A DNA stretch of 64,000 bases. Source: Pseudoxanthomonas sp. SE1. Its GTDB lineage: Bacteria; Pseudomonadota; Gammaproteobacteria; Xanthomonadales; Xanthomonadaceae. The first letter of the stretch is position 1; each line of letters opens with the position of its first letter. The stretch lies in the NCBI RefSeq assembly GCF_029542205.1, contig NZ_CP113783.1:1231001-1295000 (forward strand). The letters are read 5' to 3'. The position numbers and the translations under genes are program-made. Below the pieces are notes generated by a model, which searched no databases, was not told the DNA's origin, and saw only the letters and a program-made list of their open reading frames with translations. Of the stretch, positions 30,118-38,438 are shown one piece after another.

Positions 30118-30139
30118 CCCGCCTTCCGGGGAAGGCGGG
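30118..30139. repeat. Hairpin between hvfA and hvfB
   Basis: CCCGCCTT-CCGGGG-AAGGCGGG, an 8-bp stem in the 60-base gap. No T-run follows on the minus strand, so it is not a classical terminator. It could stabilise the upstream hvfA message and raise precursor over enzyme, which is inference. Confidence 0.6.
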
Positions 30140-30161
30140 ATGGTCATTCAATGAGGCCGGA

Positions 30162-30572
30162 TCAGCCTTCCTTCTTCTTGTCGGCCCCGCACTTGCCTTC
30201 GCCACACTTGCCTTCGCCGCATTTGCCCTCGGCGCCCTTGGTGCCCGCGTGGGCCTTGTGCTCGGCCGCGTCGATGAAGCCGTCCTTGTTGGTGTCGATG
30301 CTGGCGAACGTGGCCGTCCTGTCCGGATGGGCAGCGGCGAACTCGACCTGCGAGACCTTGCCGTCCTTGTCGGTATCGGCCCTGGCCATGCCGCACTTGC
30401 CTTCGCCGCATTTGCCTTCCCCGCACTTGCCTTCGCCGGCCTTGGCGGCTTCGGGCGCGGCCAGCAGGTAGCCCTGGGCCAGCGGTTCCATCGCGAAGCT
30501 GGAACCGGCCAGCAGGATGCCGCCCGCCAGGGCAACGGCGATGGCGGCGGGCTTGGTGGTGTTCTTGGACAT
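30162..30572 (-). CDS. hvfA: HvfA-type (bufferin-like) RiPP metallophore precursor with EF-hands
   Basis: 136-aa secreted precursor. Residues 1-28 form a signal peptide (hydrophobic core AIAVALAGGILLAGSS, then FAME). Three EGKCG repeats (Cys50, 55, 60) are followed by two canonical EF-hand loops, D66-E77 (DTDKDGKVSQVE) and D93-E104 (DTNKDGFIDAAE), and then three more EGKCG repeats (Cys118, 123, 128) before a basic tail. EGKCG repeats are the sites modified by MNIO enzymes in bufferins, which chelate copper. The EF-hand pair between two repeat clusters suggests calcium also shapes the protein. The start is supported by GGGAGAGAC upstream. First gene of hvfABC; no DoxX gene follows. Confidence 0.9.
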   Translation of the reverse strand: MSKNTTKPAAIAVALAGGILLAGSSFAMEPLAQGYLLAAPEAAKAGEGKCGEGKCGEGKCGMARADTDKDGKVSQVEFAAAHPDRTATFASIDTNKDGFIDAAEHKAHAGTKGAEGKCGEGKCGEGKCGADKKKEG

Positions 30573-30670
30573 CGTGGTCTCTCCCGGGAATGGGCGGGGT
30601 ATCCGCACCAACGTGGCGGGATTGTAGCTGCGGGACGTTAGCGGTTCGTGTGGGCAGGGGCTGGAACGGA

Positions 30671-30694
30671 AACGCCCCGCGATGGCGGGGCGTT
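30671..30694 (-). terminator. Probable terminator of the pst-phoU operon
   Basis: AACGCCCCGC-GATG-GCGGGGCGTT, a perfect 10-bp stem, followed on the minus strand by TCCGTTCC. It lies 26 bases after the phoU stop and before hvfA. The T-run is short, so termination may be partial. Confidence 0.6.
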
Positions 30695-30720
30695 CCGGGT
30701 GTTGCGGTGCGGCGAAAGGC

Positions 30721-31431
30721 TCAGATGGCGCCGGTGGTGCTGGTCTCGTCGCGCTTGTCGCGCGGGGGCAGGGGCTGCTCGCCGTGCACCAGGAACCAGA
30801 CGTTCTCCGCGATGTTGGTGGCGTGGTCGCCGATCCGCTCCAGGTTCTTGGCCATGAACAGGAGATGCGTGCACGGCGTGATGTTGCGCGGGTCTTCCAT
30901 CATGTAGGTCAACAGCTCGCGGAACAGCGCGGTGTAGTGCGCATCCAGTTCGGCATCGCGTGCGCGCACCTGGACAGCCTGTTCGGCGTCGCTGTTCTGG
31001 TAGGCCACCATCACGTCGCGTACCTGGCGGGCCGCCAGCTTGCCGAGCGCGCGCAGGCCGGTGATCTGCGGCATCGGCGGCGACACGTTGAGGGCGATCG
31101 AGCGCTTGGCGACGTTGGCCGCATAGTCGCCGATGCGCTCGATATCGGCGGGGATGCGCAGGCCGGCGAGGATCTCGCGCAGGTCGCGCGCCATCGGTCC
31201 GCGCAAGGCGAGGTGCATTACGTCATGGCTGACCTGGTGCTCGATGGCGTCGATGGCTTCGTCGTTGGCGATGATGCGCTGGGCGGCCTTGTCGTCGCGG
31301 CGCTCGACCACGTCCAGCGCGGCTTCCAACTGGGCGACGGCGGTTTCGCCCATGCGCACGATCTCGGCCACGATGCGGCGCTGTTCTTCGTCGTAGCTCT
31401 TCACGATATGGTCGTTCGGTTGGGTGTTCAT
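30721..31431 (-). CDS. phoU: Phosphate-signalling protein PhoU
   Basis: 236-aa all-helical protein with two PhoU repeats. Each contains the metal-binding signature: ADIERIGDYAANVAKRS near 95 and NLERIGDHATNIAENV near 205. PhoU links the PstSCAB transporter to the PhoR sensor kinase and keeps the regulon off when phosphate is plentiful. Last gene of pstS-pstC-pstA-pstB-phoU, 8 bases after pstB. The start MNTQPNDHIVKSYDEE matches the family. Confidence 0.96.
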   Translation of the reverse strand: MNTQPNDHIVKSYDEEQRRIVAEIVRMGETAVAQLEAALDVVERRDDKAAQRIIANDEAIDAIEHQVSHDVMHLALRGPMARDLREILAGLRIPADIERIGDYAANVAKRSIALNVSPPMPQITGLRALGKLAARQVRDVMVAYQNSDAEQAVQVRARDAELDAHYTALFRELLTYMMEDPRNITPCTHLLFMAKNLERIGDHATNIAENVWFLVHGEQPLPPRDKRDETSTTGAI

Positions 31432-31439
31432 GGGCGTCC

Positions 31440-32294
31440 TCAGCCGAAACGGCCGGTGATGTAGTCTTCCGTCTGCTGCTTGCCGGGGTTGGAGAAGATC
31501 GTCGAGGTGACGTCGTGCTCCACCAGCTCGCCCAGGTACATGAAGGCGGTGTAGTCCGATACGCGCGCCGCCTGCTGCATGTTGTGGGTGACGATGGCGA
31601 TGGTGTACTGGTGCTTCAGTTCCTCGATCAGCTGTTCGATCTTGCTGGTCGAGATGGGGTCCAGCGCCGAGGTCGGCTCGTCCAGCAGGATCACGTCCGG
31701 ACGCAGCGCCACCGCACGCGCGATGCACAGGCGCTGCTGCTGTCCGCCGGACAGGCCCAGCGCGCTCTGCTTCAGCTTGTCCTTGGCCTCGTCCCACAGG
31801 GCGGCCTGGCGCAGGGCCTGCTCGACGCGGTTGTCCATGTCGGCCTTGCCCAGGCGCTCGTGGTGGCGGATGCCGTACGCGACGTTCTCGTAGATGGTCA
31901 TCGGGAACGGCACCGGCTTCTGGAACACCATGCCCACCTTGCTGCGCAGGCGGTTCATCGGGTACTTGGCGTCCAGGATGTTTTCCCCGTCCAGCGACAC
32001 CACGCCGGTCGCGCGCAGTTTCGGATAGAGCGAGTAGATGCGGTTGAACACGCGCAGCAGCGTGGACTTGCCGCAACCGGACGGGCCGATCAGCGCGGTC
32101 ACGCGCTTCTCCGGGATTTCCAGGTTGATGTTCTTCAGCGCGTGGTAGTCGCCGTAGTAGAAGTCCAGGTCCTTGGCGGCCAGCTTGACGTTGGCATGCT
32201 CGTCGGAGACGGCGCGGTCTGGCATCGCGAGGTTGAGTCGTGCGTCGTTCATGGCCGGGGTCCGGGCAACGGTAGGGGAAGTCAGGTCATTCAT
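31440..32294 (-). CDS. pstB: Phosphate ABC transporter ATP-binding protein PstB
   Basis: 284-aa ATPase of the high-affinity phosphate importer. Walker [10 protein letters not shown] (70-77 region), Q-loop [14 protein letters not shown] signature [14 protein letters not shown], Walker [13 protein letters not shown] and the H-loop VTHNM are all intact. The first 30 residues are variable and less sure; internal Mets at 15 and 24 are alternatives. The frame overlaps the pstA stop by eight bases. Confidence 0.96.
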   Translation of the reverse strand: MNDLTSPTVARTPAMNDARLNLAMPDRAVSDEHANVKLAAKDLDFYYGDYHALKNINLEIPEKRVTALIGPSGCGKSTLLRVFNRIYSLYPKLRATGVVSLDGENILDAKYPMNRLRSKVGMVFQKPVPFPMTIYENVAYGIRHHERLGKADMDNRVEQALRQAALWDEAKDKLKQSALGLSGGQQQRLCIARAVALRPDVILLDEPTSALDPISTSKIEQLIEELKHQYTIAIVTHNMQQAARVSDYTAFMYLGELVEHDVTSTIFSNPGKQQTEDYITGRFG

Positions 32295-33141
32295 GGGTGA
32301 TCTTGTTCCGCAGGACGATGGCGCGGGCCAGCAGGCTGATCAACAGCACGAACATGGTCAGGACAAAGGCGCCCGCCCAGGCCAGCGTGTGCCAGTTCTC
32401 GTAGGGGCTCATGGCGAACTGGAAGATCACCACCGGCACATTGGCCATCGGCGAGGTGAGATCGGTGGTCCAGTACTGGTTGTTGAGCGCGGTGAACAGC
32501 AGCGGTGCGGTTTCGCCACTGATGCGCGCCAGCGCCAGCAGGATGCCGGTCACGATGCCCGGCAGCGACGAGCGGTAGAGCACCTGCACGATCACCTTCC
32601 ACTGCGGCACACCCAGCGACAACGCGGCTTCGCGCATCTGCGAAGGCACCAGCCGCAGCATCTCGTCGGTGGTGCGGACGACCACCGGCAGCACGATGAA
32701 GGCCAGCGCGATGCCGCCCGCCAGCGCCGAGAAGTGGCCCATCTGCGCGACCACCAGCGTGTACACGAACAGGCCAAGCACGATGGACGGCGCCGACAGC
32801 AGGATGTCGTTGACGAAACGCACGGATTCGCCGATCCAGCTCTTCTGCGAGTATTCGGCCAGGAAGGTGCCGGCAAGCACGCCCACCGGCGCGCCGATCG
32901 CGATGCCCAGCAGGCTCATGGCGGCACTGCCGAAGAAGGCGTTGAGCATGCCGCCGCCTTCATCGCCCGGCGGTGGCGTCATGTGCGTGAACAGGTCCAT
33001 GTTCAGGCTGCTCAGGCCTTTGGTGAACGTGGTCCACAGGATCCACACCAGCCAGAACAGCCCGAACACGGTGGCCGCGATGGCGAGCGTCTGCGCCGCG
33101 ATGTTCTTGAACCGGCGGACACCGTAAAGGGAAGCGCTCAT
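32287..33141 (-). CDS. pstA: Phosphate ABC transporter permease PstA
   Basis: 284-aa inner-membrane permease with six helices and the cytoplasmic coupling loop [27 protein letters not shown]. With PstC it forms the channel of the importer. A large periplasmic loop ([22 protein letters not shown]) is typical. Starts inside the pstC stop codon (ATGA), so translation is coupled. Confidence 0.95.
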   Translation of the reverse strand: MSASLYGVRRFKNIAAQTLAIAATVFGLFWLVWILWTTFTKGLSSLNMDLFTHMTPPPGDEGGGMLNAFFGSAAMSLLGIAIGAPVGVLAGTFLAEYSQKSWIGESVRFVNDILLSAPSIVLGLFVYTLVVAQMGHFSALAGGIALAFIVLPVVVRTTDEMLRLVPSQMREAALSLGVPQWKVIVQVLYRSSLPGIVTGILLALARISGETAPLLFTALNNQYWTTDLTSPMANVPVVIFQFAMSPYENWHTLAWAGAFVLTMFVLLISLLARAIVLRNKITHE

Positions 33142-34112
33142 CAGTTGCCCTCCCGCTTGCTGAGCTGGCGCAACATCAATCGCGCGATGGTCAGTACCAC
33201 GAACGTCACCATGAACAGCACGAAGCCGAGCGCGATCAGCGAGGACAGATACATCGGCGAGTCTGCTTCGGCGAACTCGTTGGCGATGGTGGCGGCGATC
33301 GAGTTGCCGGGTTCCAGCAGCGACAGGGTCAGGCTGTGCGCATTTCCGAGCACGAAGGTCACTGCCATCGTCTCGCCCAATGCACGGCCCAGGCCAAGGA
33401 ACACGCCACCGATCACCGCGGAGCGCGTGTACGGAAGCACGATGTCCCACACGACTTCCCAGCGAGTCGAGCCGAGCGCATACGCCGATTCCTTCAGGCG
33501 GCCCGGCACGGTCAGGAAGACCTCGCGCATCACCGATGAGACGAAGGGGATCACCATGATGGCCAATACCAGGCCGGCCGTGCCCATGCCCAGGCCGAGT
33601 GGCGGTCCGGAGAACAGCGCGCCGACCAGCGGAATCTGACCCATGTTTTCATCCATCCACGGGTAGATGTGTTCCGCCAGGAAGGGCACCAGCACGAACA
33701 GGCCCCACATGCCGTAGATGATGGAGGGAATGCCGGCGAGCAGCTCGATGGCCGCACCGATGGGCGTGCGGAGCCACTTGGGCGCGATTTCGGTCAGGAA
33801 CATGGCGATGCCGAAACTTACCGGCACGGCGATGAGCATGGCGATGAGTGCGGTGACCAGCGTGCCGTAGATCGGTACCAGCGCACCGAAGTCCTGCAGC
33901 ACCGGGTTCCAGGCATCACGCCAGAAGAACTCAAGTCCGAACTTGGCGAAGGCGGCGCGTCCGCCCCACAGCATCGAAAGCGCTGCCGAGGTCAGGGACA
34001 GCAGGACGAGAAGACCCGCACCCGTCACCAGCCAGCGGAATCCGCGGTCGGCACGGGTGTCTTTCACGTCGCGGTCACTGACTTTCGCAGCGGGCAAGGC
34101 AGCAGCATTCAT
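33141..34112 (-). CDS. pstC: Phosphate ABC transporter permease PstC
   Basis: 323-aa inner-membrane permease. Six or more helices and the coupling loop KESAYALGSTRWEVVWDIVLPYTRSAVIGG; GRALGETMAVTFVLGN follows, the typical PstC signature. It lies 82 bases downstream of pstS and overlaps pstA by four bases. The first 25 residues are cytoplasmic and charged. Confidence 0.95.
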   Translation of the reverse strand: MNAAALPAAKVSDRDVKDTRADRGFRWLVTGAGLLVLLSLTSAALSMLWGGRAAFAKFGLEFFWRDAWNPVLQDFGALVPIYGTLVTALIAMLIAVPVSFGIAMFLTEIAPKWLRTPIGAAIELLAGIPSIIYGMWGLFVLVPFLAEHIYPWMDENMGQIPLVGALFSGPPLGLGMGTAGLVLAIMVIPFVSSVMREVFLTVPGRLKESAYALGSTRWEVVWDIVLPYTRSAVIGGVFLGLGRALGETMAVTFVLGNAHSLTLSLLEPGNSIAATIANEFAEADSPMYLSSLIALGFVLFMVTFVVLTIARLMLRQLSKREGN

Positions 34113-34194
34113 CGTGGGGGTTCAACCGGAAGAGTGGTGTGCTGGGGTAAGCGTGCACGGGCCCCATGGTGGCCCGTACACGATGTCGTTCCTG

Positions 34195-35289
34195 TTACAG
34201 CTTGAACTCGGATGCCCAGTAGGCTTCCACCTGTTCCACCAGCGGCTTCGGCAGCGGGACGAAGTGCAACTCGTCCGCTTGCGGCTGCCCGTTCTCGAGC
34301 GCCCACTTGAAGAAATCGAACGCATCCTTGGAACGCTTGGCGTCCTTGGGCTGCTTGTACATCAGGATGAAATTGGTGGCGGCGATCGGCCAGGCATCCG
34401 CGCCGGGTGCGTTGGTGATGACCAGGCTGAAGTCCTTGGCATTGGTCCAGTCGGCGGTGGCGGCGGCCGCCTGGAAGCTGGCGGCGCTCGGCTGTACGAA
34501 CGAGCCGGCGGCATTCTGCATGGCGGTGTACGCCATGCCGTTCTGCGTTGCATAGGCCAGTTCGACGTAGCCGATCGAACCCTTGATCTGCTTGACGTAG
34601 GCGGCGACGCCCTCGTTGCCCTTGCCGCCGATGCCGACCGGCCAGTTGACCGACGTGCCTTCGCCGACCTTGTCCTTCCACTCGGGGCTGACCTTGGACA
34701 GGTAGTTGACGAAATTGAAGGTGGTGCCCGAACCGTCGGAACGCTTGACCACGTTGATCTTGGTGGCGGGCAGGGGCAGGCCGGGATTCAGCGCGACCAC
34801 CGCCGGGTCGTTCCAGGTCGTGATCTTGCCCAGGTAGATGTCCGCCAGCGTCGTGCCGGTCAGGCGCAGCTTGCCGCTCTCGATGCCTTCGATGTTGACG
34901 ACCGGGACCACGCCACCGATGGCGGAGGGGAACTGCCCCAGGCCTGCCTGTGCGAGCTCCTCCGGCGGAAGCGGCTTGTCGGACGAGCCGAAGTCCACCG
35001 TGCCGGCCTTGATCTGGGCGATGCCGCCACCCGAGCCGATGGACTGGTAGTTGATCTTGGCGCCGGTGCTCTTGTTGTAGTCGGCGGACCAGCGGGACAG
35101 CAGCGGATAGATGAAGGTCGCGCCGGCGCCGGTGATTTCGGCGGAAATCTGCTGCACGCCTTCGGCGGGCGCGGATGCGGAGTCGCTGCCTGCCGTCGCG
35201 GCCGGCGCGTCGGTCTTGCCGCCGCAACCGGCGACGAACAGGGCAGTGGCGAGGGCCAGCGTGGCCAAGCGGGCGTTGTGGGCGTGCAT
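34195..35289 (-). CDS. pstS: Phosphate-binding lipoprotein PstS (copy 1)
   Basis: 364-aa periplasmic phosphate-binding protein. It is a lipoprotein: signal peptide ending in the lipobox VAGC (Cys22), followed by a Ala/Ser/Asp-rich linker to about residue 50. Phosphate-contact segments: GAGATFIYPLLSRW, GSGGGIAQIKAGTVDFGSSD and RSDGSGTTFNFVNYL. It is adjacent to pstC and heads the importer operon. A second, non-lipidated pstS lies directly upstream. A Pho box at 35340-35357 precedes it. Confidence 0.95.
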   Translation of the reverse strand: MHAHNARLATLALATALFVAGCGGKTDAPAATAGSDSASAPAEGVQQISAEITGAGATFIYPLLSRWSADYNKSTGAKINYQSIGSGGGIAQIKAGTVDFGSSDKPLPPEELAQAGLGQFPSAIGGVVPVVNIEGIESGKLRLTGTTLADIYLGKITTWNDPAVVALNPGLPLPATKINVVKRSDGSGTTFNFVNYLSKVSPEWKDKVGEGTSVNWPVGIGGKGNEGVAAYVKQIKGSIGYVELAYATQNGMAYTAMQNAAGSFVQPSAASFQAAAATADWTNAKDFSLVITNAPGADAWPIAATNFILMYKQPKDAKRSKDAFDFFKWALENGQPQADELHFVPLPKPLVEQVEAYWASEFKL

Positions 35290-35323
35290 GGGATCTCCGG
35301 GCGTGTCGTTTGTGATCCACGCT

Positions 35324-35357
35324 ATGAAATGATGTTTTTGTTACAGCGTGATGACAT
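35324..35357 (-). promoter_or_regulatory. Pho box and -10 of pstS copy 1
   Basis: Minus strand: ATGTCAT-CACG-CTGTAAC (35340-35357), the 7-4-7 pattern of the PhoB box, then exactly 10 bases and TTTCAT (35324-35329) as -10. The copy 2 promoter has the same box-to--10 distance. PhoB itself is not in this window. Confidence 0.65.
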
Positions 35358-35404
35358 GCTGGTCTCGCGCTGTCATGCGACAGGCCGGGCTTGTTCGATG
35401 GGCA

Positions 35405-35432
35405 CAAAAAAGGCGGGCCCGAAGGCCCGCCT
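35405..35432 (-). terminator. Terminator of pstS copy 2
   Basis: Minus strand: GGCGGGCC-TTCG-GGCCCGCC followed by TTTTTTG. A second perfect 10-bp hairpin (GCCAATGCGC...GCGCATTGGC, 35468-35494) lies between it and the stop codon. Together they separate the two pstS transcripts. Confidence 0.9.
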
Positions 35433-35503
35433 AGCGCATGCAGCTGAGGGAGGGGTGCTGCATGCCTGCCAATGCGCGGAGAGAGCGCATTGGCCTACCA
35501 GCA

Positions 35504-36523
35504 TCAGAACTTGTAGTTCTGCGCCCAGTACGCCTCGATCTGCTTGACCAGCGGATCCGGCAGCGGCACGTAGTCGAGCGACTTGGCCTGGGCGTCACCG
35601 TTGGCGTAGGCCCAGCGGAAGAACTCCTTGGTGGCCTTGGCACGCTCCACGTTCTTCGGCTTCTTGTACATGATGATGAAGTTCGTCGCCGCTACCGGCC
35701 AGGCGTTCTCGCCCGGGGCGTTGGTCATGATCAGGTAGAAGTCCTTCGACTTGGCCCAGTCGGCACTGGCGGCGGCGGCCTGGAACGTCTCCTCGCTCGG
35801 CAGCACGAAGTTGCCGGCAGCATTCTTCATGCGGGCATAGGCCATCTTGTTCTGCAGCGCGTACGACAGCTCGACGTAGCCGATGCCACCCTTGATCTGC
35901 TTCACGTAGGCAGCGACGCCTTCGTTGCCCTTGCCGCCCACGCCGGCCGGCCACTTCACGCTGGTGCCCTCACCGACGGTGGTCTTCCATTCCGGGCTTA
36001 CCTTGGACAGGTAGTTGACCCAGTTGAAGGTCGTGCCCGAGCCGTCCGAGCGGTGCACGACGGTGATCTTCTGTTCCGGCAATTGGACGCCACCGTTCAG
36101 CGCGACGATGCGCGGATCGTTCCACATCTTGACCTTGCCCAGGAAGATGTCGGCCAGCAGCGGACCGTCGAACTTCATCGCGCCAGCCTTGACGCCGGCC
36201 ACGTTGACCACCGGCACCACGCCGCCGATGGCGGACGGGAACTGGCCCAGACCGTACTTGGCCAGTTCTTCCGGCTTCATCGGGGCGTCCGACGAACCGA
36301 AGTCCACCGTCGCTGCCTTGATCTGCGCAATACCACCACCCGAACCGATGGACTGGTAATTGATCTTCGTGCCGGTGGCGGTGTTGTAGTCGGCCGACCA
36401 CTTGGACAGCAGCGGATAGATGAACGTCGCGCCGGCGCCGGTGATATCGGCGGCAAGCACGCCGGTCGAAAGCGTGGCGGCGAACGCCACGGCCGCCGCG
36501 CGGGCTTTGATGGATTTGAGCAC
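35504..36523 (-). CDS. pstS: Phosphate-binding protein PstS (copy 2, soluble)
   Basis: 339-aa periplasmic protein, strongly similar to copy 1 across the binding domain (ITGAGATFIYPLLSKW, GSGGGIAQIKAATVDFGSSD, RSDGSGTTFNWVNYL). It has a cleavable Sec signal (STGVLA|ADI) and no lipobox, so it should be free in the periplasm. The start is a GTG preceded by AGGAG at 7 bases; upstream codons are not coding and contain the promoter. It has its own terminator and Pho-box promoter. The tandem pair probably arose by duplication; separate roles (free scavenging versus membrane-tethered delivery) are inference. Confidence 0.94.
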   Translation of the reverse strand: MLKSIKARAAAVAFAATLSTGVLAADITGAGATFIYPLLSKWSADYNTATGTKINYQSIGSGGGIAQIKAATVDFGSSDAPMKPEELAKYGLGQFPSAIGGVVPVVNVAGVKAGAMKFDGPLLADIFLGKVKMWNDPRIVALNGGVQLPEQKITVVHRSDGSGTTFNWVNYLSKVSPEWKTTVGEGTSVKWPAGVGGKGNEGVAAYVKQIKGGIGYVELSYALQNKMAYARMKNAAGNFVLPSEETFQAAAASADWAKSKDFYLIMTNAPGENAWPVAATNFIIMYKKPKNVERAKATKEFFRWAYANGDAQAKSLDYVPLPDPLVKQIEAYWAQNYKF

Positions 36524-36578
36524 TGAAGTCTCCTGGGTTTGGCAGGGTGAAAGGCACAGGCGTGCCCGTTGGGTGGCC

Positions 36579-36634
36579 ATTCCACGACGTTTGTGTGACA
36601 GCGCCGTGTCGTGATTGCGACAGTCGCGTGACGG
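36579..36634 (-). promoter_or_regulatory. Extended Pho box and -10 of pstS copy 2
   Basis: Minus strand heptamers CCGTCAC (36628-36634), CTGTCGC (36617-36623) and CTGTCAC (36595-36601) lie on an 11-base register, with a degenerate one at 36606-36612. Ten bases after the last comes TGGAAT (36579-36584), the probable -10. This is the typical layout of PhoB-activated promoters. Confidence 0.7.
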
Positions 36635-36796
36635 AACCCGGGCGATCCATGCGGGGTCGCCATGCGCCGCCCCCCGTGACTGAAGGCAAGCAGAGCCGGG
36701 CGGGCAACCGACCATCGGACTCGATCCGCCATCCGATCCCTTCTTTATAGGTGGCTGACCACTGAGGGGCCGCTGGTGGGCGTAGCGGCAGCCTCA

Positions 36797-36825
36797 CTGT
36801 CACACGACGGTCATGAAACTCACAT
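36797..36825 (+). promoter_or_regulatory. Pho box upstream of the porin gene
   Basis: CTGTCAC-ACGA-CGGTCAT (36797-36814), facing the porin gene, with a weaker third heptamer CTCACAT in 11-base register (36819-36825). No convincing -10 follows at the expected distance. The rest of the 36524-36962 divergent gap holds only these signals and the pstS copy 2 promoter. Confidence 0.65.
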
Positions 36826-36962
36826 GTGACTGCAAGATTTCACTCCCATCCTTTAGCGCATCTTTGACGGGCGCTTAATGATTTTCGAAGGTCATCTCGA
36901 AAGTGAAGCACGGCGTCCACGAAGCCAGCGTTCTTACTCCTACTTCCACTCGGAGAGTCACC

Positions 36963-38261
36963 ATGCGTTATTCCCTCCTGGCTGCCGCGCTTGCCGTCGC
37001 CATGGGCAGCACCAGCTTTTCGGCCGCGGCTGCCGACACCCGTGACCAGCAGATCGCCGAACTGAGGGCGCAGCTGGAAGCCATGCAGACCAAACTGCTG
37101 GAACTGGAAGAGCGTACCGACGCGCAGTCGGACGTGAACCTGGACACGGCCGCGCAGCTGGACAAGCTCAACACCGGTTCGCCGAAGATCGACACCAAGG
37201 GCGGCATCAAGGTGACCTCGGCCGACGGCAAGTTCGAAGCCTCCGTGGGCGGCCGCATCCACTTCGACACCTACGCGTTCGATCGCGATATCGCCAGCAC
37301 CACCGGCACCACCGAGTTCCGCCGCGCCCGCCTGACCCTGGGCGGCAAGGCTTACGGCTGGGATTACAAGCTGGAGCAGGACTTCGGCGCCGGCACCAAC
37401 CTGGACGGCCTGCGTGACGCCTACATCGCCAAGTCGGCGCTGGGCGGCAAGTTCACCATCGGTCACTTCAAGCCGTACCGCGCGATGGAAGAACTGACCA
37501 GCTCCAACGAACTGCTGGTGATGGAGCGTCCGTTCGCCTCCGCCACGGGCCTGTTCGGCGGTCGCCAGTTCCAGCAGGGCGTGGGTTACCTGCGTGCCGG
37601 CGACAACTACACCGCCGGTGCCACCGTGTTCAACCTGCGCGGCGCGGCCAGCTCGCGCAACGAAGGCATGGGTGCTTCCGGCCGCGTGACCTTCGCGCCG
37701 ATCAACAACGACAACAACACCCTGCACCTGGGCGCGTGGTACAGCTACGAGAACGCCAACCAGGGTTCGGACAACCTGTCGGCCTCCTTCAACTACGCCG
37801 GTCGTCGCGGTCCGTCGCAGAACATCGCCACCACCACCGGCGCCAGCCGCAATGAAGTCACCGTGTACGCCGTCGAAGCCGCTGGCTCGTTCGGCCCGGC
37901 GTTCTTCCAGGCCGAGTACGCCGACGCCTCGTTCGGTCAGCCGCTGGGCGCGGACCAGGACGTGAAGACGTACTACGTGCAGGGCAGCTTCATGCTCAAC
38001 GGTGGCCACAAGCCGTACAAGGGCGGCACCGGCGTGTTCGGCTCGCCCAAGGTCGCCGACAAGGGCCTGTGGGAGCTGACCGGTCGCTACGACTACGCGG
38101 AGAATGAAACGCTGAACCGCGAAGTCACCAGCTGGATCCTCGGCATGAACTACTACGTCAACCCGAACCTGCGCTTCATGTTCAACTACACGCAGGGCGA
38201 CAACGAAGTCACCGGCGACGAGACCGCCCAGTACGCACTGCGCACGCAGTTCAGCTGGTAA
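36963..38261 (+). CDS. OprP/OprO-type phosphate-selective porin
   Basis: 432-aa outer-membrane porin. Signal peptide (1-24, SAAAA|D), then a heptad coiled coil (about 27-53, QQIAELRAQLEAMQTKLLELEERT) as in trimeric OprP-like porins, then a 16-strand-type beta-barrel with alternating hydrophobic strands, ending in aromatic Trp (TQFSW). OprP-family features include FRRARLTLGGKAYGWDYKLEQDF, LRDAYIAKSALGGKFTIGHFKP and MEELTSSN. It diverges from pstS copy 2 and has a Pho box, so phosphate uptake across the outer membrane under starvation is very likely. Start by GGAGA upstream. Confidence 0.93.
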   Translation: MRYSLLAAALAVAMGSTSFSAAAADTRDQQIAELRAQLEAMQTKLLELEERTDAQSDVNLDTAAQLDKLNTGSPKIDTKGGIKVTSADGKFEASVGGRIHFDTYAFDRDIASTTGTTEFRRARLTLGGKAYGWDYKLEQDFGAGTNLDGLRDAYIAKSALGGKFTIGHFKPYRAMEELTSSNELLVMERPFASATGLFGGRQFQQGVGYLRAGDNYTAGATVFNLRGAASSRNEGMGASGRVTFAPINNDNNTLHLGAWYSYENANQGSDNLSASFNYAGRRGPSQNIATTTGASRNEVTVYAVEAAGSFGPAFFQAEYADASFGQPLGADQDVKTYYVQGSFMLNGGHKPYKGGTGVFGSPKVADKGLWELTGRYDYAENETLNREVTSWILGMNYYVNPNLRFMFNYTQGDNEVTGDETAQYALRTQFSW

Positions 38262-38281
38262 GCACCGCACAGGCTGCAAAC

Positions 38282-38313
38282 GAAAAGCCCCGGGCATGTC
38301 CCGGGGTTTTTTT
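38282..38313 (+). terminator. Terminator of the porin gene
   Basis: CCCCGGG-CATGT-CCCGGGG followed by seven T residues, 25 bases after the stop codon. Confidence 0.92.
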
Positions 38314-38327
38314 ATATAGGGTTTCAC

Positions 38328-38396
38328 TGTGGGAGCGACGTAAGTCGCGATGAGGCTTTACCCGCGCCCCCATCGCGACTTACGTCGCTCCCACAC
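38328..38396. repeat. GGAGCGACGTNAGTCGCGA palindromic repeat, copy 2
   Basis: GTGGGAGCGACGTAAGTCGC... and ...GCGACTTACGTCGCTCCCAC: same family as 28361-28505 and 44277-44348. The palindromic arms have compensating changes (TAAG here, TGAG in the others), which suggests the hairpin itself is selected. Confidence 0.85.
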
Positions 38397-38438
38397 AGGG
38401 TTGCCTCCGAGGCCTGCCACGGACATACCTGCGGGCGT

